A DNA stretch of 64,000 nucleotides from Streptosporangium violaceochromogenes (lineage in GTDB: Bacteria; Actinomycetota; Actinomycetes; Streptosporangiales; Streptosporangiaceae), in contig NZ_BNBB01000001.1 of NCBI RefSeq assembly GCF_014654615.1, positions 186,001 through 250,000 on the forward strand, in the 5' to 3' direction. The notes beneath the pieces were generated by a model. It was not told the origin of the DNA. It worked only from the letters and a program-made list of their open reading frames with translations, and ran no database searches. Both the position numbers and the translations under genes were made by a program. Positions 39,912 to 48,097 of the stretch are shown piece after piece. How positions within the stretch are numbered: the first letter of the stretch is position 1; the number at the start of each line of letters is the position of its first letter.

Positions 39912-40667
39912 CTATCTGATCGCCCCGGAGGGCGGGCGGTCCTGCAACTGGCGGACGAGCTGCTCGCGCACCCGCCGGGTGTGGCGCCGGCTGACCGGCA
40001 ACGTCTCGGCGCCCACCCGCACCGTCACCCTGCCGCCGTCGAAGTTCAGCTCGCTGACGTGCCGCGCCGACACCAGGGTGCTGCGGTGCACGCGGATGAA
40101 CCCCGAGCCCGCCCAGCGCCGCTCCAGGGCCGCCAGCGACATGCGCACCAGATAGTCGCCGTCCACGGTGTACAGCCGGACGTAGTCGCCCTTGGCCTTG
40201 GCGAACCGGACCGCCTGCTGAGCCACGAACCGGGTCCGGCCGCCGAGTTCGACCGGGATGACATCCTCGGGGTCGGGGTCGCCGGTCGCCGTGGCCGCGC
40301 TCTCCAGCCGCCGTACGGCCTCGGCCAGCCGGTCGGGCCGGACGGGCTTGAGCAGGTAGTCGACCGCCTCCAGCTCGAAGGCCCGGACCGCGCAGTCCTC
40401 ATGGGCGGTGACGAACACCAGCCGGGGCGGGTTGGGGAACCCTCCGATGAGCCGGGCCAGGTCGAGGCCGTCCATGCCGGGCATCCGGATATCAAGGAAG
40501 ACCCCGTCGAGCCGCTCGCCGGTCCCGATCATGTGGACCATGTCCTGAAGCGCCGTCACACCGCCGGAGGCGGTCGCCACGTGCTCGATGCGGGGGTCGC
40601 GACGCAGGAGGTAGGCCAGCTCCTCCAGCGCGGGGATCTCGTCGTCAACGGCCAAAACTCTCAACAT
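39912..40667 (-). CDS. LytTR-family response regulator
   Basis: 251 residues: receiver domain (MLRVLAVDDEIPALEELAYLLRR, phospho-acceptor Asp in GVFLDIRMPGMDGLDLA, VFVTAHEDCAVRAFELEAVDYLLKPVRPDRLAEAV) and a C-terminal LytTR DNA-binding domain (FAKAKGDYVRLYTVDGDYLVRMSLAALERRW, FIRVHRSTLVSARHVSEL). ATG at 40667 gives the standard N-terminus. The sensor kinase gene lies 76 bases upstream on the same strand. Confidence 0.93.
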   Translation of the reverse strand: MLRVLAVDDEIPALEELAYLLRRDPRIEHVATASGGVTALQDMVHMIGTGERLDGVFLDIRMPGMDGLDLARLIGGFPNPPRLVFVTAHEDCAVRAFELEAVDYLLKPVRPDRLAEAVRRLESAATATGDPDPEDVIPVELGGRTRFVAQQAVRFAKAKGDYVRLYTVDGDYLVRMSLAALERRWAGSGFIRVHRSTLVSARHVSELNFDGGRVTVRVGAETLPVSRRHTRRVREQLVRQLQDRPPSGAIR

Positions 40668-40743
40668 GGCCCCACGCTGCCCGCAAAAGCGGGCCGTCCG
40701 CAAGGGCGAAGTAAACTTTGGGTAATGGAGTGACGACGAACGG

Positions 40744-41928
40744 CTACCGCGAGCGGGGGGCCTTGGGCAGGCGCAGCCGCACCTTCGTCCCCTCACCGAG
40801 CCCGGTCTCCACCACCAGGCCGTGGTCCTCCCCGTAGATGTGCCGCAGCCGTACGTCCACGTTGGCCAGGCCGATGCCGCCCTCGCCCCGCTCCTGGCGC
40901 GCGTCGCCGCCGAGCAGCAGCCTGGCCCGCTCCGGGTCCATGCCCAGCCCGTCGTCCTCCACGCTGACGTGGGCCTCGGGCCCGGCGTCCCACGCCAGCA
41001 CCCGCACCTCGCCCGAGCCGCCGGTGGCGGCCATGCCGTGCTTGATGGCGTTCTCCACCAGCGGCTGCAGGCACAGGAACGGCACCGGCACCGACAGCAC
41101 CTCCGGGGCCACCCGGACGGTGAACCGGAGCCGTTCGCCGAACCTGGCCCGTTCCAGCAGCAGGTAGCGGTCGACGCAGTGCAGCTCGTCGGCCAGGGTG
41201 GTGAAGTCGCGCTCGCGGCGCAGCGCGTAGCGGGTGAAGTCGGCGAAGTCCATCAGGAGCTCGCGGGCCCGCTCGGGGTCGGTGCGGACGAACGAGGCGA
41301 TGGTGGTCAGCGAGTTGTAGACGAAGTGCGGGGAGATCTGCGCGCGCAGCGCCCGCGTCTCCGCCTCCATCGCCCGCCGCCGCGAGGAGTCGAGTTCGGC
41401 CAGCTCCAGCTGGCAGGACACCCAGCGGCCGACCTCGGTGACGGTGCGGACCAGGGCGGGTGTCATGACGGCGTCGTAGGCGGCCAGCGCGCCGACCACG
41501 CGGCCGTCGACGGTGAGCGGCACCACGGCCGCGACCCGGATCGCGCATCCCGGCGCGTCGCAGGCCAGGGCGCCGCCGGTCACCACGCGCGCCCGGCCCG
41601 AGGCCAGGACGGCGCGCGCGTGCTCGGGCGCGCGTTCGCGGTGGCAGTCGGTCTCGCCGTCCCAGGCCAGGACGCCGTCGGCGTCCGTCACCGCGATGGC
41701 GCTGGTGCCCAGCAGTTCGCGCAGGTGGCGGATCGCCTTGCGCGCCGAGTCGCGCGTCAGGCCGGCGCGCAGCGAAGGGGCCGCCAGCGCGGCGACGTGG
41801 AGGGTGGCGAAGGTCACCTCGTCGGGCAGGACGCCCCGGCGGCGGAGCAGGGCCGCCCGTCTGCGCGGCACGACGAATCCCAGGAGAGTGCTGAAGGCGC
41901 AGAGCAGCGCCCAGACACCGGTCGGCAT
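40744..41928 (-). CDS. LytS-type sensor histidine kinase
   Basis: About 394 residues: a short N-terminal membrane segment (GVWALLCAFSTLLGFVVP), a GAF-like sensory part with several cysteines (GGALACDAPGCAIRVAAVVPL), a His_kinase domain (LRAQISPHFVYNSLTTIASFVRTDP, His in SPHF) and an HATPase_c domain (LCLQPLVENAIKHGM, VEDDGLGMDPERA, GEGGIGLANVDVRL). Start at ATG 41928 is uncertain; a TTG at 41946 would add six residues. Partner of the LytTR regulator downstream. The Cys pair could bind metal or sense redox; this is inference. Confidence 0.9.
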   Translation of the reverse strand: MPTGVWALLCAFSTLLGFVVPRRRAALLRRRGVLPDEVTFATLHVAALAAPSLRAGLTRDSARKAIRHLRELLGTSAIAVTDADGVLAWDGETDCHRERAPEHARAVLASGRARVVTGGALACDAPGCAIRVAAVVPLTVDGRVVGALAAYDAVMTPALVRTVTEVGRWVSCQLELAELDSSRRRAMEAETRALRAQISPHFVYNSLTTIASFVRTDPERARELLMDFADFTRYALRRERDFTTLADELHCVDRYLLLERARFGERLRFTVRVAPEVLSVPVPFLCLQPLVENAIKHGMAATGGSGEVRVLAWDAGPEAHVSVEDDGLGMDPERARLLLGGDARQERGEGGIGLANVDVRLRHIYGEDHGLVVETGLGEGTKVRLRLPKAPRSR

Positions 41929-41976
41929 GCGGAAAACCGTAGTCAACCCCGGCTGTCAATCAAGGGCGAACACGGA

Positions 41977-42642
41977 TCACGGCGGCCCTTCGCCCGGTTC
42001 CTCCTGATAGGAATAGCGCTGCTCCCGCCAGGGGTCGGCGACGTTGTGGTAGCCGCGCTCCTCCCAGAAGCCGCGCCTGTCCTCGCGGAGGTACTCCACC
42101 GCGCGTACCCACTTGACGCTCTTCCAGGCGTAGAGGTGGGGCACGACCAGCCGGACGGGGAACCCCCGCTCGGGGGAGAGGGGCTTGCCGTCCAGCTCCA
42201 GGGCGAACAGGGTGTGGGGGTCGGTGAAGTCGCTCATCCGCATGTTGGCGCTGTAGCCGTACTCGGCCCAGATCATTACGTGGCCGACCCCGGGGGCGGG
42301 CGGCGCCAGCTCCATCAGCGTCGCCGGGGACACACCGCTCCACTCGTTTCCCATGATCGAGAACTTGGTGACGCAGTGGAAGTCGGCGACGACCGTGGTG
42401 CGCGGCAGTCCGGAGAAACGCTCCCAGGAGAAGCGGTGCGTCTCACCGGAGACGGTGGCCCCCATCACCTGCAGCCCCCACGTGGCCGGGCGGAACGTGG
42501 GCACCCTCCCGTAGTGGATCACCGGGCTTCCCCGGGGGACGTACTGGCCGGGAGGGAGGCGCGTCTCCTCCACCGGGGGTTCGGACTGCTCCACCACGAC
42601 TCCCCTCGACGGCCACCCGATCACACTGGGCAATCCTGCCAT
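41977..42642 (-). CDS. Sulfite-oxidase-like molybdopterin oxidoreductase
   Basis: 221-residue protein of the sulfite oxidase/MsrP fold, without heme domain, dimerisation domain or signal peptide. The molybdenum-ligand Cys is in TVVADFHCVTKFSIMGNEWSGV; PVRLVVPHLYAWKSVKWVRAVEYL is the other diagnostic block. The substrate is unknown. It stands alone, upstream of and on the same strand as the LytS gene, divergent from the aromatic leader. Confidence 0.9.
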   Translation of the reverse strand: MAGLPSVIGWPSRGVVVEQSEPPVEETRLPPGQYVPRGSPVIHYGRVPTFRPATWGLQVMGATVSGETHRFSWERFSGLPRTTVVADFHCVTKFSIMGNEWSGVSPATLMELAPPAPGVGHVMIWAEYGYSANMRMSDFTDPHTLFALELDGKPLSPERGFPVRLVVPHLYAWKSVKWVRAVEYLREDRRGFWEERGYHNVADPWREQRYSYQEEPGEGPP

Positions 42643-42826
42643 CGCACGTCCGGCGGCGGCGCGGCGGCCACCGGGTAACGGCCGTCCGGCGACAGGCGCG
42701 CCCGTGCCGGCGAGCGGCGGAAGCCGTGCCCCTCTCCCCGCGGATTCCCCCGGATCCCCGCCCGTCCCTCCCCGGTTTTCGCGACGGCGGGCTCCCCCGC
42801 GGCACCGGCACGTTCCCCAAGTGCGC

Positions 42827-42832
42827 TACCAT
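42827..42832 (+). promoter_or_regulatory. -10 box of the aromatic leader transcript
   Basis: TACCAT lies 8 bases before the ATG of the leader peptide, so transcription probably starts at or next to the ATG and the leader mRNA is leaderless. No convincing -35 box is seen. The 42643-42826 gap before it is otherwise empty. Confidence 0.45.
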
Positions 42833-42840
42833 TGCCCGCG

Positions 42841-42915
42841 ATGCGTACCGCTTTCTGGTTTTGGTATGGCGACGGACCCACGGGATGGACCGATCGCCCC
42901 CAGATGCTGCGCTGA
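42841..42915 (+). CDS. Aromatic leader peptide controlling DAHP synthase
   Basis: 24 codons: ATG...TGA, containing AFWFWYGDGPTGW, that is Phe-Trp-Phe-Trp-Tyr in a row plus a further Trp. Such a run of all three aromatic residues before the first enzyme of aromatic biosynthesis is the hallmark of ribosome-mediated attenuation. A terminator hairpin begins 16 bases after the stop codon. Starvation for Phe, Tyr or Trp would stall the ribosome and should favour an antiterminator. Too short for routine gene calling. Confidence 0.8.
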   Translation: MRTAFWFWYGDGPTGWTDRPQMLR

Positions 42916-42930
42916 CAGCCAGGCGAATCG

Positions 42931-42972
42931 AAGGCCCCGGGTCCGGATGACGGATTCGGGGCCTTTCGTTTC
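42931..42972 (+). terminator. Attenuator hairpin before DAHP synthase
   Basis: A 15-bp stem with two G-U pairs: AAGGCCCC (42931-42938) to GGGGCCTT (42958-42965), continuing inward to the loop GATGA (42946-42950). It is followed by TCGTTTCT, T-rich for this genome. It lies between the leader stop and the ATG at 43010. Confidence 0.82.
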
Positions 42973-43009
42973 TCACGAACCCCTTTCGTCGAATCATCGA
43001 AGGAGAGAC

Positions 43010-44047
43010 ATGGTCATCGTCATGGGCCCCGACGCCACTCAGGACGACGTCGCGGCGATCGTGAAGGTCATCGGCGAGGCGGGCGGCGAGGCGTTCGTCA
43101 GCCGGGGGGTGAGCCGTACGATCATCGGCCTGGTGGGCGACGTCGCGCAGTTCGGCACGCTCGATCTGGGCGGTATGCGTGGGGTGGCCGACGTGATGCG
43201 GGTGACGGCCCCCTACAAGCTGGTGAGCCGGGACAACCATCCGGAACGCTCCACGATCCGGGTCGGGGGCGTGCCGATCGGCCCGGGAACGGTCACCCTG
43301 ATCGCCGGGCCGTGCGCGGTGGAGACGCCGCGGCAGACGCTTGAGGCCGCCGAGATGGCCAAGGCCGCCGGGGCCACCCTGCTGCGCGGCGGCGCCTACA
43401 AGCCGCGCACCTCCCCCTACGCCTTCCAGGGGCTGGGGGAGGCCGGGCTGCGCATCCTCGCCGACGTGCGCGAGCGGACCGGGCTTCCCGTCGTGACCGA
43501 GGTCGTGGACGCCCACGACGTCGAGCTGGTCGCCTCCTACGCCGACATGCTCCAGATCGGCACCCGCAACGCGCAGAACTTCGCGCTGCTGCAGGCGGTC
43601 GGCGGGATCGGCAAGCCGGTCATGCTCAAGCGCGGCATGAACGCCACCATCGAGGAGTGGCTGATGGCCGCCGAGTACATCGCCCAGCGCGGCAACCTCG
43701 ACATCGTGCTGTGCGAGCGCGGGATCCGCACCTTCGAGACCGCGACCCGCAACACCCTGGACGTCTCCGCGGTCCCGGTCGCCCAGCGGCTGTCGCACCT
43801 GCCGGTCATCGTCGACCCGTCACACTCCGGCGGGCACCGGAACCTGGTGCTGCCGCTCAGCCGCGCCGCCGTCGCCGCCGGTGCCGACGGCGTGATCGTC
43901 GACGTTCATCCCCGGCCCGAGCAGGCCCTCTGCGACGGCCCCCAGGCGCTGGTGGAGGACGATCTGCACGAGCTCGCCGAGGTGATGCGCGTCTTCCCGC
44001 CGCTGCTCGGCAAGACCGCGACCGGCGGCGTGCCGGCCTCGGTCTGA
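43010..44047 (+). CDS. aroF: 3-deoxy-7-phosphoheptulonate (DAHP) synthase, AroF/Iβ type
   Basis: First step of the shikimate pathway: PEP plus erythrose 4-phosphate. 345 residues with an N-terminal ferredoxin-like regulatory domain (MVIVMGPDATQDDVAAIVKVIGEAGGEAFVSRGVSR) and a TIM-barrel with VTLIAGPCAVET, LLRGGAYKPRTSPYAFQG, MLQIGTRNAQNFALLQ, PVMLKRGMNATIEEWL, CERGIRTFE and VIVDPSHSGGHR, all Iβ DAHP-synthase signatures. AGGAGAG precedes the ATG. Controlled by the leader peptide and attenuator just upstream. Confidence 0.96.
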   Translation: MVIVMGPDATQDDVAAIVKVIGEAGGEAFVSRGVSRTIIGLVGDVAQFGTLDLGGMRGVADVMRVTAPYKLVSRDNHPERSTIRVGGVPIGPGTVTLIAGPCAVETPRQTLEAAEMAKAAGATLLRGGAYKPRTSPYAFQGLGEAGLRILADVRERTGLPVVTEVVDAHDVELVASYADMLQIGTRNAQNFALLQAVGGIGKPVMLKRGMNATIEEWLMAAEYIAQRGNLDIVLCERGIRTFETATRNTLDVSAVPVAQRLSHLPVIVDPSHSGGHRNLVLPLSRAAVAAGADGVIVDVHPRPEQALCDGPQALVEDDLHELAEVMRVFPPLLGKTATGGVPASV

Positions 44048-44150
44048 CGCCGCGGGCGCCCGCCGGGACGGTCGCCGGGTGGTCGCCCGCGCGGGGCGGC
44101 CGTCCCGGCGAGAGATGCCCCGCTCCCCGCGCCCGTGGGAGGGGACGCGC

Positions 44151-45353
44151 TCAGCCCCGCAGCCTGTACTCCTGCAGGGAGCCGGCGAGCTGGACGGCGA
44201 GTTCCCCGGCGTCCAGGCGCCTCTCGATCTGCTTGAGATCGGCGATCTTCGCGGCGGTCTCCGCCCGGCGGGGGGCCAGGAGCGTGCAGCAGTCCTCGTC
44301 GGGGAGCTCGGAGATCTCCAGGGTGCCGATACGGCGGGCCTCGGCGATGATCTCGGTCTTGTCGAGCCCGATGAGGGGACGCAGGATCGGCAGGCCGACC
44401 GCGTCGTCCTGGGCGGTGATGTTCTGCAGGGTCTGGGAGGAGACCTGTCCCAGGGAGTCGCCGGTGATCAGCGCGCCGGCCTTGAGACGGCGCGCGACCT
44501 CCTCGGCGGTCTTGAGCATCAGGCGCCTCTGGGAGATCACGGCCAGGCGGTCGTGGCCCGCGGCCTTGATGGACTGCTGGGCCTTGCCGAAGGGGACGAC
44601 CCACAGCCGGGACCTGCTCTGAAACCTGTCCAGCGCCCGGGCCAGGGCGTACGCCTTGTAGATGGACTCCGAGGTGGTGAAGGGAACGCCGGAGAAGTGC
44701 AGGAAGTCGACCCGCAGGCCGCGTCGCATCATCCGGTAGGCCGCCACCGGGGAGTCGATGCCCCCCGACATCAGCACCAGGCCCCGGCCGCTGGTGCCGA
44801 CGGGCAGGCCGCCCTGGCCGGGCTGCCCGCCGGTGTAGACGAACACCTCGTCGCGGTCCACCTCGATGGAGACCACCAGATCGGGGTTCTTCAGGTTGAC
44901 GGGAAGCCCGTAGATGTCGTTGAGCTCTCCGCCGACCGAGCGGTCGAGCTGCGCCGAGGTCAGCGGGAAGCGCTTGTCGCGGCGGCGGGAGCGCACCGCG
45001 AAGGAGACGCCGCGCCGGACGTCCTCCCGGTCGGCCAGCAGCTCGATCGCGGCCTTGGTGACCGCCGCGGGGTCCTTGGCCACCCGCCAGGCCCGGTGGA
45101 TCCAGACCAGGCCAGGGACGTAGCCGACGCGCTCGGCGACCGCGTCGGCGCGCTCGGCCCCGGAGCCCTCGGGCAGGAGGAGCGCGATGACGCCGTGACG
45201 CTGCCGTACGTCCACCCTGAAGCCGAGGTCTCCGACGGCGGCCTTGATGTTGGCCTGCAGGCTGCGCTCGAACAGCTCGCGGTTCTTTCCCTTGAGGACG
45301 ACCTCGCCCAGTTTGAGCAGAACGCAGGGCTCGCCCAGGGCGGACATGCTCAT
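44151..45353 (-). CDS. thiI: tRNA 4-thiouridine synthase ThiI
   Basis: Adenylates U8 of tRNA and inserts sulfur. 400 residues: N-terminal ferredoxin-like part (LKLGEVVLKGKNRELFE), THUMP domain, and the PP-loop LVLMSGGIDSPVAAYRMMRRG. LLAPRRAET closes the enzyme domain, and the rhodanese domain of enteric ThiI is absent, so an outside sulfur donor is needed. DEDCCTLL holds a Cys pair. ATG at 45353 has GGAGG 7 bases upstream. Confidence 0.93.
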   Translation of the reverse strand: MSMSALGEPCVLLKLGEVVLKGKNRELFERSLQANIKAAVGDLGFRVDVRQRHGVIALLLPEGSGAERADAVAERVGYVPGLVWIHRAWRVAKDPAAVTKAAIELLADREDVRRGVSFAVRSRRRDKRFPLTSAQLDRSVGGELNDIYGLPVNLKNPDLVVSIEVDRDEVFVYTGGQPGQGGLPVGTSGRGLVLMSGGIDSPVAAYRMMRRGLRVDFLHFSGVPFTTSESIYKAYALARALDRFQSRSRLWVVPFGKAQQSIKAAGHDRLAVISQRRLMLKTAEEVARRLKAGALITGDSLGQVSSQTLQNITAQDDAVGLPILRPLIGLDKTEIIAEARRIGTLEISELPDEDCCTLLAPRRAETAAKIADLKQIERRLDAGELAVQLAGSLQEYRLRG

Positions 45354-45583
45354 GCTGCGACCTCCGGTGGGGTTGTGAGGGGAACGCGGGGCCACGCGGG
45401 ACGACGGGACCATCGGGGGCCATCGCCAAGTCTCGCGCGTCCTCACGCAATGGCAACGCCTCGGCCCTGTAACTTTAGTCGGCCTCCCGGCCCGCCGGAG
45501 CCGCCCGGCGGCGGGGCGGGGAGGGACCGGGGCGGTGGCGGGGCCCGGCGGCGGGGCGGTGGCGGGAACGAGCCGTGACTCCT

Positions 45584-45602
45584 CCGCCTCCTGAAGGGGC
45601 GG
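45584..45602 (-). repeat. Right-end hairpin of the TnpB element
   Basis: Minus strand CCGCC-CCTTCAGGA-GGCGG directly after the tnpB stop. IS200/IS605 right ends carry such a foldback, and the guide (omega/re) RNA of TnpB normally spans the 3' end of tnpB and this structure. Confidence 0.6.
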
Positions 45603-45609
45603 CTTCTCG

Positions 45610-46812
45610 CTAAGCCGCTTGCGCAGCGTCGCGAAGGGCAAGCCCTGCCCTGAGAATGTTGATCGCCGCGTTGACGTCGGCGTGCGCGACATGCCCGCAC
45701 GACACGCACCGGAACTCGGCCTGGGTGACGCGGTTGTCCTTCGCCACGTGCCCGCAGCGCGGGCAGGTGCGGGAGGTGTTGCGGGGCTCGACCGCGATCA
45801 GCTCTCGACCGGCGCTTTCAGCCTTGCCCGCGAGGATCGTCAGGAACACCCCCCAACCCGCGTCCAGGATGTTTTTGTTCAGCCCGGCCTTGGCCGCCGC
45901 GCGGTTGGGCAGGAACGCGCCCGGCCGGTCGGGGTCTGGTTTCGGCGCCGGGGCCTTGGTCATGTTCGCGATCCGCAGGTCCTCGCACACGATGACGTCG
46001 TAGTCGCGGGCCGGCGCGTTCGCGGCCTTGTGCGCGCCGTCCAAGCGTTGACGGCGGACCTTGCCGTGCAGCGCGGCGACACGGGCAACGGCCTTACGCC
46101 GCCGCTTCGACCCCCGCTTCTTGCGGGCCGGCGACCGTTGGGCGGCGGCGAGCCGATCGGCGGACGCCGCCAGGTGGCGCGGGTTGGCCAGATGGACGCC
46201 GTCGCTGGTGGTGACGAGCGAGGCCACACCCACGTCGATCCCGGCCACCGCACCCGTCGCGGGAAGCGGCTCGGCGGGCACGTCGTCGCACGACAGCACC
46301 ACGTACCAGCGCGAGCCCTCCCGCTTGACGCTGATCGTCTTCACTCGACCGCGCACGGGCCGGTGCTGGTGGACGCGGACGTGCCCGATGCCCTGGAGGC
46401 GGACGAACGTCGCGGCCGGGTGCTCGGGCTGGGAGTCCCACCGGCAGCCGTCCCCATCCTTCGGCCACTCCACCGTGTCGAACCGGCCCCGCCCCTTGAA
46501 CCGAGGGAAGCCCGGGGTGCGCCCGGCCTTGACGCGGTCGAAGAACGCGCGGAACGCCTTGTCGAGCCGTCGCAGCGTGGCCTGCTGGGAGGAGAAGCCC
46601 CAGCGTGCCTGGCCGTGCGGGTCGTCGGCGCGGATGTGCTTCAGCTCCGCCGACTGGTCGCTGTAGCGGATGGTGACGCCCGCTTTGCGGTACGCGGTGC
46701 GGCGGTGCTCCAGAGCGGCGTTGTACAGGACGCGATGATCGTCCAGGCATGCGGTGAGCGCAGCCGTCTGTTTGGCGGTGGGGCGCAGCAGGAACTTGTA
46801 GGAGCGTCTCAC
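45610..46812 (-). CDS. tnpB: TnpB RNA-guided nuclease, intact catalytic triad
   Basis: 400 residues: N-terminal helical/OrfB part (SYKFLLRPTAKQTAALTACLDDHRVLYNAALEHR), beta-barrel region, then RuvC-like nuclease with Asp193 in GIDVG, Glu277 in VCEDLRI and Asp379 in HADVNAAINI, and a zinc ribbon CPRC...CVSC (350-372). All three acidic residues are present, so it is probably active. GTG start at 46812 overlaps the stop of the RHH gene by 4 bases; a longer in-frame reading from 46857 would run through that gene. Confidence 0.92.
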   Translation of the reverse strand: MRRSYKFLLRPTAKQTAALTACLDDHRVLYNAALEHRRTAYRKAGVTIRYSDQSAELKHIRADDPHGQARWGFSSQQATLRRLDKAFRAFFDRVKAGRTPGFPRFKGRGRFDTVEWPKDGDGCRWDSQPEHPAATFVRLQGIGHVRVHQHRPVRGRVKTISVKREGSRWYVVLSCDDVPAEPLPATGAVAGIDVGVASLVTTSDGVHLANPRHLAASADRLAAAQRSPARKKRGSKRRRKAVARVAALHGKVRRQRLDGAHKAANAPARDYDVIVCEDLRIANMTKAPAPKPDPDRPGAFLPNRAAAKAGLNKNILDAGWGVFLTILAGKAESAGRELIAVEPRNTSRTCPRCGHVAKDNRVTQAEFRCVSCGHVAHADVNAAINILRAGLALRDAAQAA

Positions 46813-46967
46813 CGCTTCCTCCGCTCCGCACGCAGCCCTTCGGCGAGAAGAACGCACGCGGCGGCGTTGATCGAGATGCCGGTACGCGCGGCGTACTCCT
46901 CGATCTTCCGCTTCAGTTCCGGCGAGACGCGGAGGTTCAGCGACTCGCGGGGCGCTCCTCTAACCAC
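46809..46967 (-). CDS. Ribbon-helix-helix (Arc/CopG-like) protein coupled to tnpB
   Basis: 52 residues: VVRGAPRESLNLRVSPELKR, then a stretch continuing KIEEYAARTGISINAAACVLL and a basic tail RAERRKR. The pattern (short beta strand LNLRVSP, helix, turn GISINAA, helix) is a typical RHH DNA-binding fold of MetJ/Arc repressors or antitoxins. Its TGA overlaps the tnpB GTG by 4 bases. It sits just inside the left-end hairpin, well placed to repress its own promoter. Too short for routine calling. GTG start at 46967 is inferred. Confidence 0.72.
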   Translation of the reverse strand: MVRGAPRESLNLRVSPELKRKIEEYAARTGISINAAACVLLAEGLRAERRKR

Positions 46968-47017
46968 AACCAAAACGCTACCACATTTTGATCACGGAAA
47001 GGGGGGCGCGGATTCCC

Positions 47018-47037
47018 CCGCCAGCTAAAGCAGGCGG
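47018..47037 (-). repeat. Left-end hairpin of the TnpB element
   Basis: CCGCC-AGCTAAAGCA-GGCGG, the same stem as at the right end but a different loop. It lies 51 bases upstream of the RHH start. Confidence 0.5.
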
Positions 47038-47135
47038 TCCCCTCCGCGCGGAACCGATGGACACGGGTGGGGGCACAGCGGCGGTGCGCGGGAGGCGGGC
47101 CGTGTGACCGGGCCCTTGTTCCGCACGGGTCTGAT

Positions 47136-47163
47136 GTGGTTACGTACCGCCCGGGTGGTTACG
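47136..47163 (+). repeat. Direct repeat upstream of the MHYT gene
   Basis: GTGGTTACG occurs twice, 19 bases apart start to start, about two helix turns. It may be a tandem activator or repressor site for the MHYT gene 77 bases downstream. Confidence 0.35.
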
Positions 47164-47239
47164 CCCGATCCGGTGAGAGGCCACGGGGCGGCCGTTCGCG
47201 GTGGCCCACCCTCACCTTCCTCCGACGGAGAGCCACGAC

Positions 47240-48097
47240 ATGTCCCACGTAGACCACTTCTCATACGGCCTGCTCACCCCCGTCCTCGCCTTCGTCGCCT
47301 CGGCCGTCGGCTGCATGCTCGGCCTGCTGCTCACCGCCAAGGCCCGGCAGTCCGAGGGGGCGGCCCGCGCGCGCTGGCTGGCCGGCGGGGCCCTGGCCAT
47401 CGGGGGAACCGGCATCTGGGTCATGCACTTCATCGCGATGATGGGCTTCGCGGTGGGGGGCGGCCGGATCCGTTACGACGCCCCCCTGACGGCCGCCTCG
47501 GCGCTGCTGGCGGTGGTCGTCGTCGGCGCCGGTCTGTTCCTGGTCTCCCTGGCGGGCGAGAGGCCGGGCCCGCTCCTGCTCGGCGGGACGCTCACCGGCC
47601 TCGGCGTGGCCGGGATGCACTACCTCGGCATGTTCGCGATGAACACCTCGGCGCACATCTCCTACGACCCCCCGCTGGTCGCGCTCTCGGTGGTGATCGC
47701 GATCGCCGCCTCCACCGTGGCGCTCTGGTTCACACTGCGCGTCAGCGGCGCCCTCGCCACCGGCGGCGCGGCGCTGATCATGGCGGTCGCCGTCTGCGGC
47801 ATGCACTACGCCGGCATGTTCGCGATGGAGGTACGGCCCGGCGTCCCGGCCACGCCGGTCACCGGCGCGCGGGGCATCGACTTCCTGCTGCCCGTGCTGA
47901 CGGTGATCAGCGTGCTCACCCTCGGCCTGCTGCTGGCCGTCATCCTGTCGCCCTCGGAGGAGGAGAGGCGGAAGGACGCCGAGCTGGCGGCCCAGCTGCG
48001 TGACCTGGGCGCCGGGAGGCCCGCCGCCCCGGTCACGCCCCGGGCGCGGCCCGAGGAGCCCGCACGGCCCTCGCTGTTCGATCCCGGGAAAAGGTGA
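47240..48097 (+). CDS. MHYT-domain integral membrane protein
   Basis: 285 residues with seven hydrophobic segments and three MHYT-type motifs: GIWVMHFIAMMGF, GVAGMHYLGMFAM and VCGMHYAGMFAM. MHYT domains are thought to bind copper and sense a diatomic gas; here no GGDEF/EAL output domain is attached, only a charged C-terminal tail (SEEERRKDAELAAQLRDLG). ATG at 47240 has GGAG upstream. It may act as a stand-alone sensor; its role in this genus is unknown. Confidence 0.88.
   Translation: MSHVDHFSYGLLTPVLAFVASAVGCMLGLLLTAKARQSEGAARARWLAGGALAIGGTGIWVMHFIAMMGFAVGGGRIRYDAPLTAASALLAVVVVGAGLFLVSLAGERPGPLLLGGTLTGLGVAGMHYLGMFAMNTSAHISYDPPLVALSVVIAIAASTVALWFTLRVSGALATGGAALIMAVAVCGMHYAGMFAMEVRPGVPATPVTGARGIDFLLPVLTVISVLTLGLLLAVILSPSEEERRKDAELAAQLRDLGAGRPAAPVTPRARPEEPARPSLFDPGKR

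Larger units (their letters stand above)
45573..47040 (-). mobile_element. IS200/IS605-type (IS1341-like) element with tnpB and an RHH gene, no tnpA
   Basis: A TnpB gene and an overlapping ribbon-helix-helix gene are bracketed by similar short hairpins: right end at 45584-45602 (CCGCC...GGCGG with a TTCAG-type loop on the minus strand) and left end at 47018-47037 (CCGCC...GGCGG with TTTAGC). No TnpA transposase is present, so movement would need a TnpA from elsewhere. Exact ends cannot be set by eye. Confidence 0.65.

Noticed and set aside
45619..47028. A 469-codon plus-strand frame antisense to tnpB
   Set aside because: No recognisable domain; tnpB on the other strand has all catalytic residues.
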